A DNA stretch of 55,607 nucleotides from Streptomyces tateyamensis (GTDB lineage: Bacteria > Actinomycetota > Actinomycetes > Streptomycetales > Streptomycetaceae): assembly GCF_003205575.1 (NCBI RefSeq), contig NZ_PYBW01000020.1, positions 1-55,607 on the forward strand, read 5' to 3'. The notes beneath the pieces were generated by a model that saw only the letters and a list, made by a program, of their open reading frames with translations, made no database searches and was not told the DNA's origin. Each line of letters starts with the position of its first letter. The first letter of the stretch is position 1. A program made the position numbers and the translations under genes. Positions 21,096 to 30,032 of this stretch are shown here, one piece after another.

Positions 21096-22007
21096 TCAGC
21101 CGGCGGTCACCGATCCGACCACCATCCGCACCGGCGAACCAGGCGCCTTGCCGCAGCTTTCCGCCCGGGGCGGCTCACTGGCCGCCGCCATGACCTCGAC
21201 CTGCCAGCTCCGCCCGTCCTGATGGTGCACCAGGCAGCGCCAGCCGCCGCTGTCCAAGGCCTGCTGAACGACCGTCAGTACCTCGGCGGCCACCTCGCCG
21301 GTCAGTTCCCGCACCGCGTGCTCGGCCGCCTGCCCCGGCCGGTCCCAACAGGACCGGCCGCGGGAGACCTCCGGCACCGTCCGCCCGGCCGCCGTCGCGG
21401 CCAGCACCTCCTTGGCCGCCTCCTCGGTCAACCGCCCGTAGGCGTACCCGTACGGCAGCACCAGCATGGTGGGGGAGAACCGGTGGCCGCCCAGGTGGGT
21501 GACCTCCCAGACCTCACTGTGGCCCTGGGCCGCCAGCTGGGCCGCCAGCGGCCGGCCGAGCAGCGCGCAGCAGCGGTCCCGGCGTCCGTTGGTGCACACC
21601 AGTGCCAGCGGGGCGCCCGCGTGCGGGGCCCCGAAACCGGTGTGGTCACCGGCTCCCAGCGCAGCGAAGTCGAGTTCGAGCAGCTCGGCGGGCCGTTCCA
21701 GCTCGGCCCGCCGGATCCAGCTCCGCCCCGGCAGCGTGTGCGCCACCAGTACCTGGTGACGGGCCGTCGGCCGGTCGTCCGCGTGCCGCCCGGGGCGGCG
21801 GATCAGCGCGACCCGTACCCCGGTGCCGGCCGTGGCCGCATCCAGCGCCCGGCCCAGCTCGGCGTCGAAGTGGCTCTCGGTCAGTGCCTTGGCACCCCAC
21901 GGGCCGGCCTGCTCGATGAGCAGCCAGGTCCGTGCGCTGGCGGCCGTCGCGGCCAGCGGCTCGTGCAGTTCGTTCGACAGCGTCGTACAGGTCGTCATCG
22001 CGGCCAC
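21096..22007 (-). CDS. Sucrase/ferredoxin-like family protein
   Basis: 303 aa. The central part has CTNGRRDRCCALLGRPLA and the following HLGGHRFSPTMLVLPYG, hallmarks of the thioredoxin-fold, [2Fe-2S] ferredoxin-like family mis-named sucrase. Cys residues in the first motif plus Cys in SRGRSCWDR are candidate cluster ligands. Function is unknown beyond probable redox or iron-sulfur binding. GGAGG (around 22011-22015) is awkwardly spaced for both the GTG at 22005-22007 and the ATG at 21996-21998, so the start may be nine bases shorter. Confidence 0.8.
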   Translation of the reverse strand: MAAMTTCTTLSNELHEPLAATAASARTWLLIEQAGPWGAKALTESHFDAELGRALDAATAGTGVRVALIRRPGRHADDRPTARHQVLVAHTLPGRSWIRRAELERPAELLELDFAALGAGDHTGFGAPHAGAPLALVCTNGRRDRCCALLGRPLAAQLAAQGHSEVWEVTHLGGHRFSPTMLVLPYGYAYGRLTEEAAKEVLAATAAGRTVPEVSRGRSCWDRPGQAAEHAVRELTGEVAAEVLTVVQQALDSGGWRCLVHHQDGRSWQVEVMAAASEPPRAESCGKAPGSPVRMVVGSVTAG

Positions 22008-22140
22008 CCTACCTCCGGCCTGGGGGAGCGGGGCGGCCGCACTCGCGTCACCCCTGCTCCCCGAGCACGAGCCCCGGCCTGGCTCCGAGCCTGGCTCCGG
22101 GCCCGCGCCCGCTATGGGCCCGGCTGCCCGGCCACCACCG

Positions 22141-24606
22141 TCAGCTCCCGGTCGCCACCGCCGCGATCGGCGTGCCCACCGGCGTCCCGGACCCGTCGCG
22201 CCGCGGGTCGCGCTCCGGCAGCGCCACCGGCGAGCCGTTCGCCGCCGCCGCCCGGGCCGGTGCCGCGCCCGCCCAGGCGAACGCCAGCATCTCCTCTCCG
22301 CGCAGGAAGCGCTGGCAGCGCACCCCGCCGGTGGCCCGGCCCTTGCGCGGGTACAGGTCGAACGGCGTGACCTTCCAGGTGGACTGCGACTCGCCGGTCA
22401 GCGTCCCGGACGCCCCGGCCACCGAGACCACCACCGCGTCGACAGCCGGATCCACCGCGGTGAACGAGATCACCCGGGCCCCGTCCGCCAGCTTCACCCC
22501 GGCCATGCCACCGGCCGGCCGCCCCTGCGGCCGCACCTGCCCGGCCGGGTAGCGCAGCAACTGCGCGTCGCTGGTGATGAAGACCAGGTCCTCCTCACCC
22601 GTGCGCAGCTCCACCGCGCCCACCAGCTCGTCCCCCTCCTTGAGGGCGATCACCTCGAACTCGTCCTTGTTGGCCGGCCACTCCGGCACCACGCGCTTGA
22701 CCACGCCCTGCACCGTGCCCAGCGCCAGACCCGGCGAGGACTCGTCCAGGGTGGTCAGCGCGATCAGCCGCTCACCGGCCGCCAGCTTCAGGAACTCGCT
22801 CACTGCCGCGCCGCCCGCCAGCGACAGCTCTTCCTGCGGCGGCAGCGCCGGCAGGTCGATCACCGGCAGCCGCAGCACCCGCCCGGCCGAGGTCACCGCG
22901 CCGACATCGGCCCGCGCGGTGGCCGGCACCGAGGAGACGACCAGGTCGTGCTTGGACCGCTTGCGATCCGCCGACCCGCTCTCCGGCGCCACCGGCTCGC
23001 CGTCCGCCGTGCGGGCCAGCAGCCCGGTCGAGGAGAGCATCACCCGGCACGGGTCGTCCGCCACCTCCAGCGGCACCGCCAGCGCCGCCGACGGCACCGC
23101 ACCCGCCTCCAGCAGCACCGTGCGCCGCTCGGTGCCGAACTGCTTGGCCACCGCCGCCAGCTCCCCGGAGACCACGCCGCGCAGCCGGGAGTCCGACTCC
23201 AGGATCTCGGTCAGCTCCGCGATCTCGGTGAGCAGCTTCGCCTGCTCCGTCTCCAGCTCGACCCGGTCGAACCTGGTCAGCCGGCGCAGCGGGGTGTCCA
23301 GGATGTAGGCCGTCTGCACCTCGGACAGCGAGAAGCGCTCCATCAGGCGCTCCTTGGCCTGCTGGGCGTTCTCGCTGCTGCGGATCAGCGCGATGACCTC
23401 GTCGATGTCCAGCAGCGCCACCAGCAGGCCCTCGACCAGGTGCAGCCGCTCCTGGCGCTTGCGGCGGCGGAACTCGCTGCGCCGACGGACCACCTCGAAG
23501 CGGTGGTCGACGTAGACCTCCAGCAGCTCCTTCAGGCCCATGGTCAACGGCTGGCCGTCCACCAGGGCCACGTTGTTGATGCCGAAGGTCTCCTCCAGCG
23601 GGGTCAGCTTGTACAGCTGCTCCAGCAGCGCCTCCGGCACGAAGCCGTTCTTGACCTCGATCACCAGCCGCAGGCCGTGCACACGGTCCGTCAGGTCCTT
23701 GACGTCCGCGACACCCTGCAGCTTCTTCGAGTTGACCAGGTCCTTGATCTTGCCGATCACCTTCTCCGGACCCACCGCGAACGGGAGTTCGGTGACCACG
23801 ATGCCCTTGCGGCGCGGCGTCACGTCCTCCACCGTCGCGGTGGCGCGGATCCTGAAGGTGCCGCGGCCGCTCTCGTACGCGTCCCGGATCCCGGCCAGGC
23901 CCACGATTCGCCCGCCCGTCGGCAGGTCCGGACCCGGCACGAACCGCATCAGCGTGTCCAGGTCGGCGGTCGGGTGCTTGATCAGGTGCCGGGCCGCCGC
24001 CACCACCTCGGACAGGTTGTGCGGCGGCATGTTGGTCGCCATGCCGACCGCGATCCCGGTCGCGCCGTTCACCAGCAGGTTCGGGAACGCCGCCGGCAGC
24101 ACCCCCGGCTCCTGCTCCGAACCGTCGTAGTTCGGGCCGAAGTCGACCGTCTCCTCGTGGATCGACTCCACCAGCGCCATCGACGCCGCGGTCAGCCGCG
24201 ACTCGGTGTAACGCATTGCGGCCGGCGGGTCGTCATTGCCCAGCGAACCGAAGTTCCCGTGACCGTCGATCAGCGGCACCCGCATCGAGAACGGCTGCGC
24301 CATCCGCACGATCGAGTCGTAGATCGAGGCGTCACCGTGCGGGTGCAGCCGGCCCATCACCTCGCCGACCACCCGGGCGCACTTCACGTGCGCGCGGTCC
24401 GGACGCAGCCCCATCTCGTTGGCCTGGTACAGGATGCGGCGGTGCACCGGCTTGAGACCGTCCCGCGCGTCCGGCAGCGCCCGGGAGTAGATCACCGAAT
24501 AGGCGTACTCCAGGAAGGAACCCTGCATCTCGTCCACCACGTCGACATCGAGGATCCGCTCCTCGAAGTCTCCGGGCGGCGGGGTCGGCGAACTGCGGCG
24601 GGCCAT
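22141..24606 (-). CDS. parC: DNA topoisomerase IV subunit A (ParC)
   Basis: 821 aa. It holds a winged-helix/tower breakage-reunion domain with active-site Tyr133 (AAMRYTESRL) and the quinolone-region motif GRLHPHGDASIYDS (~86-99), followed by coiled-coil and C-terminal beta-pinwheel repeats. Partner of ParE at 13086-15197. In the quinolone region Ala93 occupies the position of the Ser80 anchor in E. coli ParC, and Asp97 that of Glu84. The ATG at 24604-24606 has GGGAG upstream. The gene is divergent from the M16 peptidases, and both promoters share a mirrored CCACAATGGGGG element. Confidence 0.95.
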   Translation of the reverse strand: MARRSSPTPPPGDFEERILDVDVVDEMQGSFLEYAYSVIYSRALPDARDGLKPVHRRILYQANEMGLRPDRAHVKCARVVGEVMGRLHPHGDASIYDSIVRMAQPFSMRVPLIDGHGNFGSLGNDDPPAAMRYTESRLTAASMALVESIHEETVDFGPNYDGSEQEPGVLPAAFPNLLVNGATGIAVGMATNMPPHNLSEVVAAARHLIKHPTADLDTLMRFVPGPDLPTGGRIVGLAGIRDAYESGRGTFRIRATATVEDVTPRRKGIVVTELPFAVGPEKVIGKIKDLVNSKKLQGVADVKDLTDRVHGLRLVIEVKNGFVPEALLEQLYKLTPLEETFGINNVALVDGQPLTMGLKELLEVYVDHRFEVVRRRSEFRRRKRQERLHLVEGLLVALLDIDEVIALIRSSENAQQAKERLMERFSLSEVQTAYILDTPLRRLTRFDRVELETEQAKLLTEIAELTEILESDSRLRGVVSGELAAVAKQFGTERRTVLLEAGAVPSAALAVPLEVADDPCRVMLSSTGLLARTADGEPVAPESGSADRKRSKHDLVVSSVPATARADVGAVTSAGRVLRLPVIDLPALPPQEELSLAGGAAVSEFLKLAAGERLIALTTLDESSPGLALGTVQGVVKRVVPEWPANKDEFEVIALKEGDELVGAVELRTGEEDLVFITSDAQLLRYPAGQVRPQGRPAGGMAGVKLADGARVISFTAVDPAVDAVVVSVAGASGTLTGESQSTWKVTPFDLYPRKGRATGGVRCQRFLRGEEMLAFAWAGAAPARAAAANGSPVALPERDPRRDGSGTPVGTPIAAVATGS

Positions 24607-24649
24607 CGCGGCGGGGCTCCCTTGCGTCTGTCAGCTCTGGGTACGGCGC

Positions 24650-24762
24650 CCCCCATTGTGGACCCTCGGGCCGACACTCCCCACCAGGGTGTTGCGCCGG
24701 TGGCGAACGCAGCCCGCGCGCGGGCACACCACGGCACCGTATGCGTTGCACCACAATGGGGG
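24650..24762. promoter_or_regulatory. Mirrored CCACAATGGGGG elements between parC and the peptidase operon
   Basis: The 12-mer CCACAATGGGGG occurs at 24751-24762 on the plus strand and, in reverse complement, at 24650-24661; flanking CGGTAC-like bases also match. Each copy faces the gene it precedes. It could be a shared -10/transcription start element (CACAAT) or a pair of operators for one regulator. Confidence 0.5.
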
Positions 24763-24804
24763 CGGTACAGCTCCTCGACCCAACAACGGGAAGGACCCGA
24801 GCGC

Positions 24805-26145
24805 ATGGCCAACCCGGCCGCCGAAGCCACCTCCACCGGAGGCACTGGCGCCCCCATCGCCATCACCGAGCACCGCCTGGCCAACGGCCTGCGGGTGGTG
24901 CTCTCCGAGGACCACCTCACCCCGGTCGCCGCGGTCTGCCTCTGGTACGACGTGGGTTCCCGGCACGAGGTGAAGGGTCGCACCGGGCTGGCGCACCTCT
25001 TCGAGCACCTGATGTTCCAGGGCTCGGCCAACGTCTCCGGCAACGGCCACTTCGAACTGGTCCAGGGCGCCGGCGGTTCGCTCAACGGCACCACCAGCTT
25101 CGAGCGGACCAACTACTTCGAGACCATGCCCGCCCACCAGCTCGAGCTCGCCCTCTGGCTGGAGGCCGACCGGATGGGCTCGCTGCTGGCCGCTCTTGAC
25201 GAGACGTCGATGGAGAACCAGCGCGACGTGGTCAAGAACGAGCGCCGCCAGCGCTACGACAACGTGCCCTACGGCACCGCGCTGGAGAAGCTCACCGCCC
25301 TCGCCTACCCCGAGGGCCACCCGTACCACCACACCCCGATCGGCTCGATGGCCGACCTCGACGCGGCCACCCTGGCCGACGCCCAGGAGTTCTTCCGCAC
25401 CTACTACGCGCCCAACAACGCGGTCCTCTCGGTGGTCGGCGACATCGACCTCGAGCAGACCATCGCCTGGGTCGAGAAGTACTTCGGCTCCATCCCCGAG
25501 CACCACGGCAAGCAGCCCCCGCGCGACGGCACGCTGCCCGACACCATGGGCGGCGAACTGCGCGAGGAACTGCACGAAGAGGTCCCCTCCCGTGCCCTGA
25601 TGAGCGCCTACCGGCTCCCGCACGACGGCACCCGCGAGGCCGACGCGGCCGACCTGGCCCTGACCGTGCTCGGCTCCGGCGAGTCCAGCCGCCTCTACAA
25701 CCGCCTGGTCCGCCGCGACCGCACCGCCGTCTCGGCCGGCTTCGGCCTGCTGCGGCTGGCCGGGGCCCCCTCGCTCGGCTGGCTCGACGTCAAGTCCTCC
25801 GGCGAGGCCACGATCGCCCAGATCGACCAGGCCATCGACGAGGAGCTGGCCCGGTTCGCCGCCGACGGCCCCACCGCCGAGGAACTCGAGCGCGCCCAGG
25901 CGCAGATCGAGCGCGAGTGGCTCGACCGGCTCACCACCGTGGCCGGCCGCGCCGACGAACTCTGCCGCTACGCCGTGCTCTTCGGCGACCCCAAGCTGGT
26001 CAACGGAGCGCTCGGCCGGGTGCTGGACGTCACCGCGGACGAGGTCCGTGCCGTCGCCGCAGCCCGCCTGCGCCCCGACAACCGCGCCGTGCTGGTCTAC
26101 GAGCCCACCACCGACGCCACCGAGACCGAGGAGGATGCCGCGTGA
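24805..26145 (+). CDS. M16 family zinc metallopeptidase (catalytic subunit)
   Basis: 446 aa pitrilysin/processing-peptidase-like protein. The inverted zinc motif HLFEH is intact (His64, Glu67, His68), with the third ligand expected in the acidic/basic helix near ENQRDVVKNERRQRYD. FQGSANVSGNGHFELVQGAGGSLNGTT and the C-terminal half (SSRLYNRLVR) are typical. No signal peptide is visible, so it is probably cytoplasmic. ATG 24805 has GGGAAGGA upstream. It overlaps the next gene (GTGA), whose product lacks the zinc motif; together they look like a heterodimeric M16B pair. Confidence 0.92.
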   Translation: MANPAAEATSTGGTGAPIAITEHRLANGLRVVLSEDHLTPVAAVCLWYDVGSRHEVKGRTGLAHLFEHLMFQGSANVSGNGHFELVQGAGGSLNGTTSFERTNYFETMPAHQLELALWLEADRMGSLLAALDETSMENQRDVVKNERRQRYDNVPYGTALEKLTALAYPEGHPYHHTPIGSMADLDAATLADAQEFFRTYYAPNNAVLSVVGDIDLEQTIAWVEKYFGSIPEHHGKQPPRDGTLPDTMGGELREELHEEVPSRALMSAYRLPHDGTREADAADLALTVLGSGESSRLYNRLVRRDRTAVSAGFGLLRLAGAPSLGWLDVKSSGEATIAQIDQAIDEELARFAADGPTAEELERAQAQIEREWLDRLTTVAGRADELCRYAVLFGDPKLVNGALGRVLDVTADEVRAVAAARLRPDNRAVLVYEPTTDATETEEDAA

Positions 26146-27521
26146 GCACGCCGACCATGACCTTCCACCCGCAGCCGCAGCCCGGCACCCCCACCCCGTG
26201 GGCGTTCCCGGCCCCCCAGCGGCTCACCCTGGCCAACGGCCTCACCGTGCTGCACTGCGACCGCCCCGGCCAGCAGCTGGTCGCCGTCGAGGTGCTGCTC
26301 GACGCCCCGCTCGCCGCCGAGCCGCCCGGCCTGGACGGCGTCGCCACCCTGCTCGCCCGGGCGTTCAACGAGGGCACCGACACCCTCACCGCCGAGGAGT
26401 TCGCCGCCGAACTCGAGCGGGCCGGCGCCACCATGGACGCCCACGCCGACCACCCCTGCCTGCGGGTCGTGCTGGACGTGCCCGCCTCCCGCCTGGAGCG
26501 CGGCCTCACCCTGCTCGCCGACGCGCTGCGCGCCCCCGCGCTGCCCGCCGACGAGATCGAGCGCCTGGTCGCCAACCGGCTGGACGAGATCGTCCACGAG
26601 CAGGCCAACCCGGCCCGGCGCGCCGCCAAGGCCCTGTACGCCGAGCTCTTCGACGCCGCAGACCGGCTCTCCCGGCCGCGGGCCGGCAGCGCCGAAACCG
26701 TCCGGGGCATCGACCGGGCCGCCGTCCAGGCCTTCTACGCCGCCCACGTGCGCCCCTCCACCGCCACCCTGGTCATCGTCGGCGACCTCACCGGCGTCGA
26801 CCTGCCCGCCCTGCTCGAGTCCACCCTGGGCCGCTGGACCGGCGAGAAGGCCGAACCCGGCACCACCACCCCGGTCACCGCGGACGACCGCGGCCGCGTG
26901 GTCATCGTGGACCGGCCCGGTTCGGTGCAGACCCAGGTGCTGATCGGCCGGATCGGCCCCGACCGCCACGACCCCAGCTGGGCCGCCCAGATCCTGGGCA
27001 CCTACTGCCTGGGCGGCACCCTCACCTCCCGGCTGGACCGGGTGCTGCGCGAGGAGAAGGGCTACACCTACGGCGTGCGGGCCTTCGCCCAGCCGCTGCG
27101 CTCCGACGCCCAGGGCACCGGCCGGGCGCTGCTGGCGATCAGCGGCTCGGTGGACACCGCCTCCACCGCCCCCGCCCTCGCCGACACCTGGACCATCCTG
27201 CGCACCCTGGCCGCCGAGGGCCTGACCGACTCCGAGCGCGAGGAGGCGGTGCAGTTCATGGTCGGCGTCGCGCCGCTCAAGTACGAGACCGCCGGTTCGG
27301 TGGCCGGCACCCTGGCCGACCAGGTCGAGCAGCAGCTGCCGGACGACTTCCAGGCCAAGGTCTACCAGCAGCTCGCCGCGCTCTCCACCGAGGAGGCCAC
27401 CACCGCCGTGGTGGCCGCCTTCCCGCCCGAGCGGCTGGTCACCGTCCTGGTCGGCGACGCCTCGGTGATCGCCGAGGACGTCAAGGCGCTGGGGATCGGC
27501 GAGGTCACCGTCGTCAGCTGA
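26142..27521 (+). CDS. M16 family peptidase-like protein lacking the zinc motif
   Basis: 459 aa with the same two-half M16 fold as the upstream protein. The HxxEH position reads LLARAFNEGTDTL, with no His, so it should be non-catalytic. The C-terminal half carries LTSRLDRVLREEKGYTYGVRA, the conserved Arg/Tyr substrate-binding motif of M16 regulatory subunits. Paired catalytic and inactive M16 subunits are known in mitochondrial processing peptidase and bacterial M16B heterodimers. GTG 26142 overlaps the upstream stop by four bases. Confidence 0.9.
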   Translation: MSTPTMTFHPQPQPGTPTPWAFPAPQRLTLANGLTVLHCDRPGQQLVAVEVLLDAPLAAEPPGLDGVATLLARAFNEGTDTLTAEEFAAELERAGATMDAHADHPCLRVVLDVPASRLERGLTLLADALRAPALPADEIERLVANRLDEIVHEQANPARRAAKALYAELFDAADRLSRPRAGSAETVRGIDRAAVQAFYAAHVRPSTATLVIVGDLTGVDLPALLESTLGRWTGEKAEPGTTTPVTADDRGRVVIVDRPGSVQTQVLIGRIGPDRHDPSWAAQILGTYCLGGTLTSRLDRVLREEKGYTYGVRAFAQPLRSDAQGTGRALLAISGSVDTASTAPALADTWTILRTLAAEGLTDSEREEAVQFMVGVAPLKYETAGSVAGTLADQVEQQLPDDFQAKVYQQLAALSTEEATTAVVAAFPPERLVTVLVGDASVIAEDVKALGIGEVTVVS

Positions 27522-27533
27522 CCTTGCGTCACC

Positions 27534-27561
27534 GGGCCCGGCGGGTACTCCCGCCGGGCCC
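27534..27561 (+). terminator. Terminator after the M16 pair
   Basis: 12-bp perfect GC stem (27534-27545 with 27550-27561) and a TACT loop, followed by TTCG, 12 bases after the stop. Confidence 0.75.
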
Positions 27562-27668
27562 TTCGCGTGTCCGAAAAGCCGTTGCGGGCCGGGGGCGCGG
27601 CGTGGCTTGATACTCCCGTCGCGGTGCGCGGCACCAGGCGAACGGCACAGCGGAGGGAGGCGGTCACC

Positions 27669-27746
27669 ATGCGGGTCGAGCAACGACGTTCGCGCTCCCC
27701 GAGGCCGCTGGACCCCTTCCGCACCGCCTCCGTCCGCGCCGCCTGA
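27669..27746 (+). CDS. Small ORF of 25 codons with a strong ribosome site (leader peptide candidate)
   Basis: ATG 27669 is preceded at eight bases by GGGAGG, one of the best Shine-Dalgarno matches in the window, and the frame closes at TGA 27744-27746. The 25-residue product is Arg-rich (7 Arg) with Pro and no Cys, starting MRVEQRRSRSPRPL. A -10-like GATACT lies ~60 bp upstream. It ends 95 bp before rtcB on the same strand. Short Arg-rich leader peptides are known in actinobacteria; whether this one is translated or regulates rtcB is inference. Confidence 0.4.
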   Translation: MRVEQRRSRSPRPLDPFRTASVRAA

Positions 27747-27841
27747 GCGCGCGCGACCCCTCCACGTCCCCGAGCCACGCCGGATGCTTCGCGTGGCAGT
27801 CATACGCTTGAACTGTCGACCTTTTGGGGGTCTGTTCCACC

Positions 27842-29035
27842 ATGTCGTACACCGAAGTCCCCGGCGCGCGGGTCCCGATCCGGATGTGGGCCGACCCGGC
27901 CACCGTCGAAGGCGCGGCGATGCAGCAGCTGCGCAACATCTCCACCCTGCCCTGGCTGCACGGCCTGGCCGTGATGCCCGACGTCCACCTGGGCAAGGGC
28001 GCCACCGTCGGCTCCGTCATCGCGATGAAGGGCGCCGTCTGCCCGGCCGCGGTCGGCGTCGACATCGGCTGCGGCATGAGCGCGGTGAAGACCTCGCTCA
28101 CCGCTCGCGACCTCCCGGACGACCTCGGCCGCCTGCGCACCAAGATCGAACAGGCCATCCCGGTCGGCCGCGGCCTCCACGACGACCCGGTCGACCCGGC
28201 CAAGCTCCACGGCTTCGCGGCCGCCGGCTTCGAGCGGATGTGGGCGGGGTTCGATTCGATCGCGCCTTCGGTCAAGTTCCGTCACGAGCGGGCACTGAAG
28301 CAGATGGGAACGCTCGGATCCGGCAACCACATGATCGAGCTTTGTCTCGATACGTCAGGTTCGGTCTGGCTGATGCTCCACTCGGGGTCGCGCAACATCG
28401 GCAAGGAGCTGGCGGAGCACCACATGGAGGTGGCCCGCTCGCTGCCGCACAACCAGGGGCTGGTCGACCGCGACCTGGCGGTGTTCATCTCGGACACGCC
28501 GCAGATGGGTGCCTACCGGCAGGATCTGTTCTGGGCGCAGGAGTACGCCAAGTACAACCGGGCGGTCATGATGGCGCTCTACCAGGACGTGCTCCGGCGC
28601 GAGTTCAGCCGGGCCAAGGTCACCTTCGACGAGGTGATCAGCTGCCACCACAACTATGTGGCGGAGGAGCGCTACGACGGGGTGGACCTGCTGGTCACCC
28701 GCAAGGGCGCGATCCGGGCCGGCTCCGGCGAGTACGGGATCATCCCGGGCTCGATGGGCACGAGTTCGTTCATCGTGCGTGGCCTGGGCAACGCGGCCTC
28801 GTTCAACTCGGCCTCGCACGGCGCCGGTCGGAAGATGAGCCGGACGGCGGCCAAGAAGCGGTTCACCGTGCGGGACCTGGCGGAGCAGACCCGCGGTGTC
28901 GAGTGCCGCAAGGACTCGGGCGTGCTCGACGAGATCCCGGGTGCCTACAAGTCCATCGAGAAGGTGATGGAGCAGCAGCGGGATCTGGTCGAGATCGTGG
29001 CTCAGATCAAGCAGGTGATCTGCATCAAGGGGTGA
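27842..29035 (+). CDS. RtcB family RNA-splicing ligase
   Basis: 397 aa. Metal and GTP-site motifs of RtcB are present: MPDVHLGKGATVGSV, VGVDIGCGMSA (conserved Cys), GTLGSGNHMIEL, HSGSRNIGK, CHHNY, and HGAGRKMSRTAAK carrying the His that is guanylylated in characterised RtcB. The enzyme joins 2',3'-cyclic phosphate and 5'-OH RNA ends. Length is normal for bacterial RtcB (~400 aa). No rtcA, archease or prfH gene lies beside it. ATG 27842 has only a weak GGGGG upstream; a -10-like TACGCT is at 27803-27808. It converges on the methyltransferase gene. Confidence 0.9.
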   Translation: MSYTEVPGARVPIRMWADPATVEGAAMQQLRNISTLPWLHGLAVMPDVHLGKGATVGSVIAMKGAVCPAAVGVDIGCGMSAVKTSLTARDLPDDLGRLRTKIEQAIPVGRGLHDDPVDPAKLHGFAAAGFERMWAGFDSIAPSVKFRHERALKQMGTLGSGNHMIELCLDTSGSVWLMLHSGSRNIGKELAEHHMEVARSLPHNQGLVDRDLAVFISDTPQMGAYRQDLFWAQEYAKYNRAVMMALYQDVLRREFSRAKVTFDEVISCHHNYVAEERYDGVDLLVTRKGAIRAGSGEYGIIPGSMGTSSFIVRGLGNAASFNSASHGAGRKMSRTAAKKRFTVRDLAEQTRGVECRKDSGVLDEIPGAYKSIEKVMEQQRDLVEIVAQIKQVICIKG

Positions 29036-29039
29036 GGTC

Positions 29040-29070
29040 GGGCGCTGCGGCGTCCCGCGCCGCAGCGCCC
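29040..29070. terminator. Bidirectional terminator between rtcB and the methyltransferase
   Basis: Perfect 13-bp stem (29040-29052 with 29058-29070) and TCCCG loop, four bases after the rtcB stop. Confidence 0.75.
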
Positions 29071-29117
29071 GGGTCACGCGCTGGTGCGGGTCTGCCTCGG
29101 TCCGGGGGCGGGAGCCC

Positions 29118-29867
29118 CTACTCCGCCCGGCGCAGCAGCAGGGTGACGAAGCCGAAGGTGCCCTGGTAGCCGCGGAGCCATTCGGTGCGGTGGGTGGTGG
29201 CGCGGGTGAGGGCGTCGGGGGCGGCGGGGTGGGTGGGGTGGTCGAGAGCCCACTCGGTGAGGGAGCCGGTCCAGCACCACTCGTAGTCGTCGAGTTCGCG
29301 CTGGCTGCTCTGGTGGCCGAAGACCGGGAGCCAGCCCGCCGTGGTGACGGTGTCGACCAGGGTGGGCAGGTCGTCGAGGTCCTCGCGGGCGGCGCCGCCG
29401 AAGCCGGCCAGCGCGGCCTCGTCCGGCTCACGCTGCCAGTAGCCCTCGCCGAGCAGCACCTGGCCCCCGGGGGCCAGGTGCTGCTCGGCGGCGGCCAAGG
29501 TGGGCAGCAGGCCGCCGAAGGCGTGGCTGGCGCCGACGCTGAGCACCAGGTCGTAGCGGTGCGGCGAGGTGTGTTCGGCGGCGGGGCGGTGGTGCAGGCC
29601 GAGCCGGCTGATCACGCCGAGCCGCTCTGCGGCGGCCCGGGCGGCGGTGAGGGCGCCGGCGTCGGTGTCCACGCCGTCGGCCCGCAGGCCGGGGTGGGCG
29701 GCCAGGGCGCGCAGCAGCCAGGGGGCCTCGCCGCAGCCGAGGTCCAGGATCCGTTCGTCCCCGCGCCGGACGGCGCGCCGCAGCAGCGCGGCCACGTTCG
29801 AGTCGTCCAGCGGCGCGGCGACGGGGTGGTGGGTGTGGGCGATGCGGGAGAGCTCCTGACGGTCCAT
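29118..29867 (-). CDS. Class I SAM-dependent methyltransferase
   Basis: 249 aa Rossmann-fold methyltransferase. Motif I ILDLGCGEAPWLLRAL (~40-55), acidic strand-2 end DGVDTDAGALTAAR, and YDLVLSVGASHAFGG as motif IV are clear; APGGQVLLGEGYWQREP follows as in small-molecule methyltransferases. Substrate is unknown. It runs opposite to rtcB and to the following toxin-type operon, so it shares a promoter region (29868-30032) with the latter. Confidence 0.85.
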   Translation of the reverse strand: MDRQELSRIAHTHHPVAAPLDDSNVAALLRRAVRRGDERILDLGCGEAPWLLRALAAHPGLRADGVDTDAGALTAARAAAERLGVISRLGLHHRPAAEHTSPHRYDLVLSVGASHAFGGLLPTLAAAEQHLAPGGQVLLGEGYWQREPDEAALAGFGGAAREDLDDLPTLVDTVTTAGWLPVFGHQSSQRELDDYEWCWTGSLTEWALDHPTHPAAPDALTRATTHRTEWLRGYQGTFGFVTLLLRRAE

Positions 29868-30032
29868 CCGTTCAGCGTGCCAGGCTGTGGTGCCGCCTGC
29901 ACCGGGATTTCACCGGGTGTCCGGAACCACCCCGCTGACCAGGCATGTCCTAGGGGCTGGCAGCATGATGGTCCGTCAGTCGCACCGGCTGGCGCACGCG
30001 GGAGCCACGGGGGAACCGAGGGGAGGCCGGGA

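Noticed and set aside
21823..26145. 1440-codon plus-strand open frame running antisense through parC into the M16 gene
   Set aside because: Only its last 446 codons are the real M16 peptidase; the rest mirrors parC and shows reversed codon-position GC bias and low-complexity translation.
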